NCBI GenBank assembly: GCA_934771675.1
Contig: CAKVMF010000048.1
Coordinates: 1-7,018, forward strand
From: an uncultured Clostridia bacterium
GTDB lineage: Bacteria > Bacillota > Clostridia > Christensenellales > UBA1242
DNA: 7,018 nt
Reading direction: 5' to 3'
Below, piece after piece: positions 1-5,896 of this stretch. The notes beneath the pieces were generated by a model, which worked only from the letters and a program-made list of their open reading frames with translations, searched no databases and was not told the origin of the DNA. The position numbers and the translations under genes were made by a program. The first letter of the stretch is position 1, and each line of letters starts with the position of its first letter.

Positions 1-317
1 TGAATATTAAGTTTATTCCAGCAGAGCAAGTGCTTTTTTTAGAAAATAATAAACCTGATTTAACAAAAACTGAAAATGAACGTATCACTCAAAGCACAAT
101 TGCAATCAATGGCAGAACTGCAAAACAAAGTGAACTTTTGATTAACCTCTTGATTGGTTTTATCTTTCCAGAAGAAGATGAAATGAATTATGAAAAATTC
201 ACAAACTCTATCGGTGAAATTGCTCTTAAGGGCATCGACGCAATTGGCGAGTTTAAGTTTATAAAAAATGTCGACGGAAAAAATCAAAACGGAATTTTGA
301 TTAACAATATAATATAA
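1..317 (+). CDS. 3' end of an unrecognised protein (5' end outside window)
   Basis: The frame is open from the window edge (first whole codon at 3) to a TAA at 315-317, giving about 104 C-terminal residues. A GTG at 30 is in frame but has no purine-rich ribosome site before it, so I read this as the tail of a longer gene. The visible part is mixed charged and hydrophobic. It has a stretch near window residues 46-55 (LLINLLIGFI, then FPEEDEMNYEKF) and a Gly/Asn-rich end (VDGKNQNGILINNII). I see no signal peptide, clear membrane span, metal-binding cluster or nucleotide-binding motif, and I do not recognise the family. It converges on the P-type ATPase gene and stops at the base of their shared terminator hairpin. 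Coding status is fairly sure; function is unknown. Confidence 0.7.
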   Translation, partial: NIKFIPAEQVLFLENNKPDLTKTENERITQSTIAINGRTAKQSELLINLLIGFIFPEEDEMNYEKFTNSIGEIALKGIDAIGEFKFIKNVDGKNQNGILINNII

Positions 318-342
318 AAAGTCAGGGTTACCCCTGACTTTT
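317..342. terminator. Bidirectional rho-independent terminator between convergent genes
   Basis: A perfect 11-bp inverted repeat (arms 317-327 and 332-342, core GTCAGGG/CCCTGAC) encloses a 4-base loop at 328-331. The outer four pairs are A:T, so each strand reads a T run at the 3' side of the stem: TTTTATTT rightward and TTTTTATATT leftward. It should therefore stop transcription from both sides. The stop of the rightward gene (315-317) touches the stem base. The stop of the leftward ATPase gene (328-330) lies in the loop, so the last ATPase codons are read from one arm. Confidence 0.9.
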
Positions 343-2943
343 ATTTATGAAAAATTTTCCAATTTCAACAAGTGGGATTATTGAAATGCTGATGACTGAA
401 ATAATCAGCCATTGTTTTATGTCGAGCGAAACTAGTCCAAAAAGTTTTGCTGTAAATGGAATAAAGTAAACTCCCAAAATGAGTCCCAAAAGCAAAAGAA
501 AACTGAAGTTGAAAAATTTGTTATTAAAGATATTTACTTTGAAAAGACTTCGTTCGGTTTTGCAGTTTATTGCATGAATGATTTGCATCAAGCAGATAGT
601 TAAAAACACCATTGTGCTGGCAATTGCTTCGCCATAATATTTTCTTGAAAACACAAACATAACCAAAACAATAAGTGATTGAATGAATCCTTGATAGATT
701 ATACTTGTTCCAATTTTGCCTGAAAGCAGTGATTTGTGCGGATCACGTGGTGGGTGGTTCATGATGTTTTTTTCGTCAGGTTCAATTCCAAGAGCAAAGG
801 CTGGCAGAGAGTCTGTTACAAGATTTATAAACAAAATTTGTGCAGGAAGAAGAAATATTGCACCCGGCATAACCAGTGATGTTACAAAAATTCCAAGCAC
901 TTCAACAAGGTTTGTTGAAATCAAAAACAGAATGGTTTTTTCAATGTTTTTGTAAATTGTTCTGCCTTCTTTTATTGCAAGAACAATACTTGTGAAGTTG
1001 TCGTCGGAAACAATAATATCTGAAACTTCTTTTGTTACATCAGTTCCAGTGATTCCCATGCACACGCCAATGTTTGCACACTTTATGCTTGGTGCGTCGT
1101 TAACTCCGTCGCCGGTCATGGCAACAACTTTGTTTATTGATTTTAAGGTGTCGACGATTTTTAGCTTATGCTCTGGTGTGACTCTCGCAAAAACAGAGTA
1201 GTTCATGATTACTTTTCTTAAATCTTTTTTTGAAATTTTGTCGAGTTTATCGCCTGTTAAAACTTCGTCTTTTGATTTTGCAATTCCAAGTTGTTTTGCT
1301 ATCGAAAATGCGGTTGCTGGGTGGTCGCCAGTAATCATTATGGTTTTTAATCCAGCTTTTTTGCAGGTTTTTATTGCATTTTTAACTTCTGGTCTTGGTG
1401 GGTCAATGATCCCCATAAATCCACAGAATGTTAAACCTGTGTCTGCAAGTGAAGTTGGATTGTTTTTGAAGGCAAAGGCAATAACTCTTGAACCTTCGCT
1501 GCAAACCCTTTCATTTGCTTCAAGAATTTTATGTTTAACTTTTTCGGTAATATGTGTTGTTTCACCGTCAATCAAGGCCGATGAACAATTTTCAAGAAGA
1601 TAGTCAATAGCGCCTTTTTGATACAATGTGGTCATGTTGTTTGAGTTACAAATAACAGTCATAAGTTTTTTTGAAGAATCAAATTCACTTTCTGCAAGAC
1701 GTTGATGATTTGCTTTCTGTTTTTCGATATCAATATTTTTTGATGTTAAAAATTTAACAATTGCAGTTTCTGTTGCGTCGGCGGTTATCTTGCCAGAGTT
1801 ATCAATCTTTGCGTTGTTGCAAAGCGAAGCGGTTACAATCAATGGTTCAAGAGTTTCAATTGCTGTTTTTGAATCGTAAAAATTTCCATTAAAGAAAATT
1901 TTTGAAACATTCATTTTGTTTTGTGTGAGAGTTCCAGTTTTGTCAGAACATATAACATTGCAGCAACCAAGGGTTTCAACTGCGCTTAACTTTTTTACGA
2001 CCGCATTTTTTCTTGCGAGTTTTTGAACTCCAAGTGCCATAATTATTGTTATAACAGCTGGTAGACTTTCAGGGATCGCAGCAACAGCGAGCGCAACGGC
2101 TGTGAGCAGGGCATCCAAAACAGATATGTTTTTATTGAACAAAATTTGAACAACAAACACGATTGCAACAATTGCCAAAATGCCAATGGTTAAAAATTTT
2201 CCTATCTTGTCAATATTCTTTTCAAGCGGTGTTTTTTCTTTTATTTGAGTGTTTAAAATTTTTGCAATTTTGCCAATTTCTGTATTTTTTCCAACGGCAA
2301 AAACAACGGCCGTTGCATTTCCACTCTTTATTGTTGTGCCTGAAAAACAGATGTTTTCTTGCTCGGCAAGTGGAGCATTCTTTTTCTGCAAAATAGAGCT
2401 TGATTTTGGAACGGAATGGCTTTCTCCAGTCAGAGAACTTTCGTCACATTTAAGATTGTTTGATGAGATTATTCTTGCGTCAGCTGGGACATAATCGCCA
2501 GCTTTTAAAACAAGAATATCTCCAACAACAAGTTCATGAACACGTATTTTTTGAATTTCACCATTACGAACAACTTTTGCAAACGGTTCAATTGATTGCT
2601 GAAGCGCTGCAAGTGCGTTTTCGGCTTTTTGCTCTTGAACAACTCCAACAATTGCGTTAACCAAAACTATCAAAAAAATAAGGATTCCTTCAAACAAACT
2701 TTCGGTGTCTTTGCTTGTTATTGCGGTGACTTCTGAAATAATTGCAGAGATTATCAAAATGATAATCATAATGTTTTTGAACTGTGAAAGCAGTCTAACA
2801 AAAAAGTTTGGTTGTTTTTGTTTTTCCAAAACATTAGCACCATATTTTTCTTGGCGGTCTTTGACAGAATTTTTGTCAATTCCATTTTCACTTGTTTCAA
2901 GGTCTTTGAATATTGATTTTATATCTTTATTAAAAAATGCCAT
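328..2943 (-). CDS. P-type (type II) cation-transporting ATPase, probably calcium pump
   Basis: This is an 871-residue integral membrane pump that couples ATP hydrolysis to cation export, most likely Ca2+. Numbered from the ATG at 2943, it has: a short N-terminal cytoplasmic segment with the family's GxxxxxVxxRxxxYGxN pattern; an actuator domain with TGES (172-175); the phosphorylation motif DKTGT with acceptor D334; N-domain FDSSKK (421-426) and KGA (443-445); hinge DPPRP (514-518); TGD (538-540); and GDGVND (611-616). About ten membrane segments fit, roughly 57-75, 84-102, 250-269, 276-305, 670-692, 695-719, 744-766, 774-793, 809-830 and 843-863. Ion-site residues visible are E292 in M4 (PESLP, not PEGLP), N678 and E681 in M5, N707/T710/D711 in M6, and Q787 in M8. 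Length is normal for bacterial Ca2+ pumps. The frame runs upstream to an ATG at 3009, but that ATG lies inside the radC terminator, and family homology begins at the 2943 Met. No Shine-Dalgarno site is seen. Substrate is inferred from class; a broader divalent or Na+ role is possible. Confidence 0.93.
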   Translation of the reverse strand: MAFFNKDIKSIFKDLETSENGIDKNSVKDRQEKYGANVLEKQKQPNFFVRLLSQFKNIMIIILIISAIISEVTAITSKDTESLFEGILIFLIVLVNAIVGVVQEQKAENALAALQQSIEPFAKVVRNGEIQKIRVHELVVGDILVLKAGDYVPADARIISSNNLKCDESSLTGESHSVPKSSSILQKKNAPLAEQENICFSGTTIKSGNATAVVFAVGKNTEIGKIAKILNTQIKEKTPLEKNIDKIGKFLTIGILAIVAIVFVVQILFNKNISVLDALLTAVALAVAAIPESLPAVITIIMALGVQKLARKNAVVKKLSAVETLGCCNVICSDKTGTLTQNKMNVSKIFFNGNFYDSKTAIETLEPLIVTASLCNNAKIDNSGKITADATETAIVKFLTSKNIDIEKQKANHQRLAESEFDSSKKLMTVICNSNNMTTLYQKGAIDYLLENCSSALIDGETTHITEKVKHKILEANERVCSEGSRVIAFAFKNNPTSLADTGLTFCGFMGIIDPPRPEVKNAIKTCKKAGLKTIMITGDHPATAFSIAKQLGIAKSKDEVLTGDKLDKISKKDLRKVIMNYSVFARVTPEHKLKIVDTLKSINKVVAMTGDGVNDAPSIKCANIGVCMGITGTDVTKEVSDIIVSDDNFTSIVLAIKEGRTIYKNIEKTILFLISTNLVEVLGIFVTSLVMPGAIFLLPAQILFINLVTDSLPAFALGIEPDEKNIMNHPPRDPHKSLLSGKIGTSIIYQGFIQSLIVLVMFVFSRKYYGEAIASTMVFLTICLMQIIHAINCKTERSLFKVNIFNNKFFNFSFLLLLGLILGVYFIPFTAKLFGLVSLDIKQWLIISVISISIIPLVEIGKFFINKSQG

Positions 2944-2953
2944 ATAGTTAGAT

Positions 2954-2982
2954 ATATTATTTTTTTTGTTCAAAAATGATAA
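2954..2982 (-). promoter_or_regulatory. Candidate promoter of the P-type ATPase gene
   Basis: Reading leftward there is TTATCA (2982-2977), a 17-base spacer, then TAATAT (2959-2954), each matching consensus at 4 of 6 positions. The -10 ends 10 bases before the ATG at 2943, so transcription would begin only 2-4 bases upstream of it and the mRNA would be almost leaderless. This agrees with the lack of a ribosome site. A competing -10, TATCAT (2981-2976), matches better (5 of 6) but has no acceptable -35. A promoter is expected here because the radC terminator lies just upstream. Confidence 0.4.
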
Positions 2983-3005
2983 AATCAAAAGCGAAAACAA
3001 AAAGA

Positions 3006-3021
3006 GCATGAATTTTCATGC
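3006..3021 (-). terminator. Rho-independent terminator of radC
   Basis: A perfect 7-bp inverted repeat (arms 3006-3012 and 3015-3021, GCATGAA/TTCATGC) with a 2-base centre lies 27 bases past the radC stop. Because the middle is A:T-rich, the real loop is probably 4-6 bases. Leftward the stem is followed by TCTTTTTGTTTTCGCTTTT, a good U-rich tail. It separates radC from the ATPase gene. It also contains the ATG at 3009 that a longest-ORF caller would choose as the ATPase start. Confidence 0.75.
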
Positions 3022-3048
3022 CCCATTTTTATTGGTAAATGTTTAAAT

Positions 3049-3957
3049 CTATTCATCTAAACTGTTTTTGTAATCTTCACTGTCACTTGAAATGAACAAA
3101 AGTGAACTCTTTGAAATTTTTACATTTTGGAATGCTTTTGCTTTAAGTTTTGAAAGTATGCCTTGTTCATAAAGTGATATTGCTCGGTCTGTTCCAACAA
3201 TAATATGGTCAACAATATCAATAGAATTTAGCAAACAACTGCAAATAACAGAGTAGGTGAATGTTGTGTCTTCGTCACTTGCAATACCGATGCCGTTTGG
3301 ATGGTTGTGACTGATAATGATACGATTGCATTTGTTTTCAAGTGCAAAGTTTGTTATGTTTCTGATTTGAACATTAACTTCATCAAGTGAGCCAGATTGA
3401 ATCATCTTTACATTTTTAACGATATTGTTTTTGGTTAAGCAAACAACATAAAATTGTTCAACATTAACGGCAAAGTAAAATTTTGTGCAAAAATCTTTTG
3501 CTGCACCGGATGAACTTATCACGCCAAAGTTGCTTGGACGGTTTGCATAATTCAAAAAGCTTCCAACAAGTGCCAAAAAGTTGGCAGTGCTTTCCTTTAT
3601 GCCTTTAACATTTTGAAGTCTTGCAGGACTTGCTGAAATAACTTCACGAATAGTTCCAAATTCATCCAAAAGTGCGTGAGCGATTGGATTTGTATCTTTT
3701 TGCGGTATAGAATAAAACAGCAAAAGTTCAAGTTTTTGAATATCTGAAAGCGAATCAATGCCGTGGCTCAAGTATTGCTCTTTGAGTCTTTGTCTGTGAC
3801 CAGAGTGAATAGACTTTGATTTTTTCAAGTGACTAATATTGTTATTCCCTTTAACGGCAAGAGCTTTATTTTCTTTGCTTTCAAGATTGCTTTTTAATAA
3901 ATTTTCATTATTCAATTTTGTTTCATTTTTATTATTATTAAAAGTTCTTAGTTCCAT
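3049..3957 (-). CDS. radC: RadC family (UPF0758) JAB/MPN-domain protein
   Basis: This is a soluble cytoplasmic protein of the RadC/JAB family, of uncertain biochemical role. The name comes from an old DNA-repair assignment in E. coli that has not held up, and proposed roles include metal-dependent peptidase or DNA-linked activity. Numbering here is from the upstream ATG at 3984 (311 residues); starting at Met10 (3957) gives 302. Residues 1-58 are Asn/Lys-rich low complexity and look non-conserved. The UPF0758 N-terminal domain begins near G62-H63-R64 and includes LELLLFYSIP (85-94). A helix-hairpin-helix follows near 123-140 (LQNVKGI). The JAMM metal site is complete: E202 in GSLDEV, H226 and H228 in HNHPNG, S236 and D239, then the typical VDHIIVG (258-264). 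The tail (283-311) is Ser/acidic-rich. Met10 is preferred because a strong promoter puts the transcript start at about the first ATG, and GGA lies 6 bases before Met10. The gene ends in TAG and is monocistronic. Confidence 0.9.
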   Translation of the reverse strand: MELRTFNNNKNETKLNNENLLKSNLESKENKALAVKGNNNISHLKKSKSIHSGHRQRLKEQYLSHGIDSLSDIQKLELLLFYSIPQKDTNPIAHALLDEFGTIREVISASPARLQNVKGIKESTANFLALVGSFLNYANRPSNFGVISSSGAAKDFCTKFYFAVNVEQFYVVCLTKNNIVKNVKMIQSGSLDEVNVQIRNITNFALENKCNRIIISHNHPNGIGIASDEDTTFTYSVICSCLLNSIDIVDHIIVGTDRAISLYEQGILSKLKAKAFQNVKISKSSLLFISSDSEDYKNSLDE

Positions 3958-3963
3958 ATTTTT

Positions 3964-3966
3964 TCC
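3964..3966 (-). promoter_or_regulatory. Weak ribosome binding site for radC Met10
   Basis: Leftward the sequence reads TTTTTGGAAAAAAT and then ATG at 3957. The GGA core sits 6 bases before that start codon. The upstream in-frame ATG at 3984 has only TTATAATTTAC before it, which is promoter sequence with no Shine-Dalgarno match. This weak site helps decide the radC start. Confidence 0.45.
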
Positions 3967-3988
3967 AAAAATGTTACATTCCATGTAA

Positions 3989-4016
3989 ATTATAACACAA
4001 CTGATTTTAATGTGAA
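3989..4016 (-). promoter_or_regulatory. Strong sigma-70/SigA-type promoter of radC
   Basis: Leftward there is TTCACA (4016-4011, 5 of 6 to the -35 consensus), a 16-base spacer, and a perfect TATAAT (3994-3989). The -10 is preceded by TG plus one base (3997-3995), an extended -10. The predicted start of transcription is about 3981-3983, in or just past the ATG at 3984. That makes Met10 at 3957 the likelier translation start, with a leader of about 25 bases. Confidence 0.8.
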
Positions 4017-4030
4017 AATATTTTAATTTA

Positions 4031-4055
4031 TTTTTTTGAATTTTCGTCTTTTTTT
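4031..4055. promoter_or_regulatory. Phased A/T tracts between the divergent promoters (possible UP element or bend)
   Basis: Three T runs on the top strand, 4031-4037, 4041-4044 and 4049-4055, have centres 8.5-9.5 bases apart, close to one helical turn. Relative to the radC start they lie about -49 to -73, so the first overlaps the region where the RNA polymerase alpha subunit binds A-rich UP elements. They also lie just upstream of the ABC-operon promoters. Curvature or UP function is inferred from spacing and composition only, in a region that is AT-rich overall. Confidence 0.3.
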
Positions 4056-4056
4056 A

Positions 4057-4085
4057 TTGACATTTAAAATTAATTCTTGCATAAA
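4057..4085 (+). promoter_or_regulatory. Second candidate promoter of the ABC operon
   Basis: A perfect -35 hexamer TTGACA (4057-4062) is followed after 17 bases by CATAAA (4080-4085), 4 of 6 to the -10 consensus. Transcription would start near 4092. It overlaps the downstream candidate, whose -35 is at 4077-4082, so RNA polymerase could not occupy both at once. Confidence 0.4.
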
Positions 4086-4105
4086 AATATATAAGTGATT
4101 ATAAT
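4077..4105 (+). promoter_or_regulatory. Main candidate promoter of the ABC operon
   Basis: TTGCAT (4077-4082, 3 of 6, with the important TTG) is followed after 17 bases by a perfect TATAAT (4100-4105). Transcription would start near 4112, giving a leader of about 20 bases that is mostly the ribosome site. The leader is too short for a riboswitch or attenuator. No operator-like inverted repeat stands out around it. Confidence 0.55.
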
Positions 4106-4120
4106 AGTTTAGTATTTGCT

Positions 4121-4126
4121 AGGAGG
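4121..4126 (+). promoter_or_regulatory. Consensus ribosome binding site of the first ABC gene
   Basis: AGGAGG lies 6 bases before the ATG at 4133. The perfect anti-16S match fixes this start over the second in-frame Met at residue 4, and it suggests strong translation compared with the two leftward genes, which have weak or no such site. Confidence 0.9.
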
Positions 4127-4132
4127 AATATT

Positions 4133-5896
4133 ATGTTTAGAATGTTAAGATTCGTCAAAAAACGAGAGATTCCAATTGTTTTGTTTATTGTGGCACTCAT
4201 TGTTGGAAACGTTTGGCTTGAACTCAAGATTTTTGATTATATGAAAGAAATAACAACAATTATCAGCAATCCAACATTGATTGGAAACACAAGAGATATC
4301 TGGATCAATGGTGGATTTATGCTTGGGTGCGCAGTTGGAAGTGCACTTGGAGCAGTGGTTGTTAACTTTTTTGTTGCAAGACTTTCTGCAAGACTTGGTA
4401 TGCGTATCAGATCTGCTGTTTATGACAAGGTTATGAGCTTTTCAGATGCTGAAATCAAACACTTTTCAACAGCAAGTTTAATCACAAGATCAACCAATGA
4501 CGTAACTCAAGTTCAGAACTTGTTTTCAATGGGTATTCGTATGATTGTTCGTGCACCTGTTATGGCAATTATGGCTCTTTGCAAAATTGCTTCTTCTGAT
4601 ATTTCTTGGACAATTGCAACGGTTTCAGCTGTTGTGTTCTTGTTTATTATCATATTGATTATTGTTCTTGTTGCTTTGCCAAAATTTAGAAAGATTCAAA
4701 CGCTTACAGATAACTTAAACCGTGTTACTCGTGAAGGACTCACTGGAACAAGAGTTGTTCGTGCGTTTAATGCTGAAGGCTATCAAGAAGCAAAGTTTGA
4801 AAAAGTTAATGATGACGTAACTAAAAACAATTTGTTTATCAACAGAATGATGTCACTTTTGGATCCTGCAATGTCACTTATCATGAATGGACTTCCACTT
4901 TCAATTTATATTATTGGTGCATCACTTATTGCAAACACAGCCTTTCCTGAAAAGATAACACTTTTTGCAAACATGACAATTTTTAGTGGTTATGCAATTC
5001 AGGTTGTTATGAGCTTTGTTATGCTTATTGCAATCTTTATTATGTTCCCAAGAGCTCAAGTTGCAGCAACTCGTATCAATGAAATTTTGCACACAAAAAA
5101 TTCTATTGCTGACGGAAACGGAACTGACAAACCAATCAAAACTGGTGAAGTTCAATTTGTTAACGTTGGATTCAAGTATCCTGATGCTGAAGAATATGTT
5201 TTGCATGATATCAACTTTAAAGCTGAAAAAGGACAAGTTGTTGCCTTTATCGGTTCAACTGGAAGCGGAAAAAGCACACTTATCAATCTTGTTCCAAGGT
5301 TCTATGATGCAACTGAAGGGCAGGTTATTGTTGATGGTGTGAATGTTAAAGATTACACTCTTGAACAACTCAACAACAAAATTGGTTACATTTCACAAAA
5401 AGCAGTTTTGTTTTCAGGAACAGTAAAGAGCAACATCACTCTTGGTGAAAAAGAAGGTCTAAAACCAAGCGACGAAGAAATCAAAAATGCTCTCGAAATT
5501 TCACAATCAAAGTTTGTTGATGATCTTCCAAATGGTGTTGATAGTGAAATCAACCAAGGTGGAAAGAACGTTTCAGGCGGGCAAAAACAACGTCTTTCTA
5601 TTGCAAGAGCACTTGCTCGTGATCCTGAAATCTTGATTTTTGATGATAGTTTTTCAGCTCTTGACTACAAGACCGACAAAGAACTTCGTCAAGCATTGAA
5701 AGAAAAGGCTGCAGATAAAACTTGCCTTATTGTTGCTCAACGTATTGGAACAATCAAAAATGCAGACAAGATTATTGTTCTTGATGAGGGAACTGTTGTT
5801 GGTGAAGGAACTCATGATGAACTTATGGCTAACTGCAAGATTTACAAAGAAATAGCCTTGTCACAACTTAGCAAGGAGGAACTCAAAAATGCCTAG
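4133..5896 (+). CDS. ABC exporter half-transporter, degenerate-site subunit of a heterodimer
   Basis: This 587-residue protein has a six-helix type-I exporter membrane domain (about 1-310; segments near 14-34, 58-82, 132-155, 160-182, 246-268 and 283-305) fused to a nucleotide-binding domain (about 338-580). It belongs to the multidrug/lipid export class; the substrate cannot be read from sequence. FSTASLITRSTNDV (111-124) is the typical first coupling region. NBD motifs are A-loop Y349, Walker A GSTGSGKST (374-382), Q-loop Q422, signature VSGGQ (480-484), Walker B ILIFDD (500-505) and D-loop SALD (508-511). Two catalytic positions are altered: D505 replaces the usual Glu after Walker B, and Q536 in AQRI replaces the switch His. 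Known heterodimeric exporters of the BmrCD and TM287/288 kind carry such changes in one subunit, giving one slow and one active ATP site. Its own signature is intact, as needed to complete the partner's active site. The overlapping downstream gene is the expected partner. The start is set by AGGAGG. Confidence 0.93.
   Translation: MFRMLRFVKKREIPIVLFIVALIVGNVWLELKIFDYMKEITTIISNPTLIGNTRDIWINGGFMLGCAVGSALGAVVVNFFVARLSARLGMRIRSAVYDKVMSFSDAEIKHFSTASLITRSTNDVTQVQNLFSMGIRMIVRAPVMAIMALCKIASSDISWTIATVSAVVFLFIIILIIVLVALPKFRKIQTLTDNLNRVTREGLTGTRVVRAFNAEGYQEAKFEKVNDDVTKNNLFINRMMSLLDPAMSLIMNGLPLSIYIIGASLIANTAFPEKITLFANMTIFSGYAIQVVMSFVMLIAIFIMFPRAQVAATRINEILHTKNSIADGNGTDKPIKTGEVQFVNVGFKYPDAEEYVLHDINFKAEKGQVVAFIGSTGSGKSTLINLVPRFYDATEGQVIVDGVNVKDYTLEQLNNKIGYISQKAVLFSGTVKSNITLGEKEGLKPSDEEIKNALEISQSKFVDDLPNGVDSEINQGGKNVSGGQKQRLSIARALARDPEILIFDDSFSALDYKTDKELRQALKEKAADKTCLIVAQRIGTIKNADKIIVLDEGTVVGEGTHDELMANCKIYKEIALSQLSKEELKNA
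5874..5879 (+). promoter_or_regulatory. Ribosome binding site of the second ABC gene, inside the first
   Basis: AGGAGG lies 9 bases before the ATG at 5889 and is read in the first gene as part of its C-terminal SKEEL codons. It selects 5889 over the in-frame ATG at 5898, which would be 18 bases away. Its place just ahead of the first gene's stop fits translational coupling. Confidence 0.85.

Noticed and set aside
60..287. 75-codon minus-strand frame opposite the left-edge gene
   Set aside because: It lies opposite a longer frame that is open to the window edge and that ends neatly at the shared terminator. It has no ribosome site or known motif.
1205..1603. 132-codon open frame on the plus strand opposite the ATPase gene
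   Set aside because: It lies fully antisense to conserved catalytic-domain sequence, has no ribosome site, and its translation has no recognisable pattern. The other plus-strand frames between 716 and 2947 are rejected for the same reason.
2944..3009. Hydrophobic N-terminal leader of the ATPase read as a signal peptide
   Set aside because: It is encoded by the radC terminator and its T-rich tail; type II pumps of this class do not use cleaved signal peptides.
3049..3957. radC as a sign of a mobile element or anti-phage island
   Set aside because: Some RadC-like genes sit on mobile elements, but here there is no integrase, transposase, attachment repeat, toxin or defence partner, and the gene has its own promoter and terminator between ordinary transport genes.
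4092..4132. Possible riboswitch or attenuator ahead of the ABC operon
   Set aside because: The predicted leader is only about 20-40 bases and holds no stable hairpin beyond chance AT pairing.
5016..5342. Overlapping frames within the first ABC gene, including one at 4922-5236 on the minus strand
   Set aside because: They are out-of-frame readings of a strongly conserved ABC transporter sequence.
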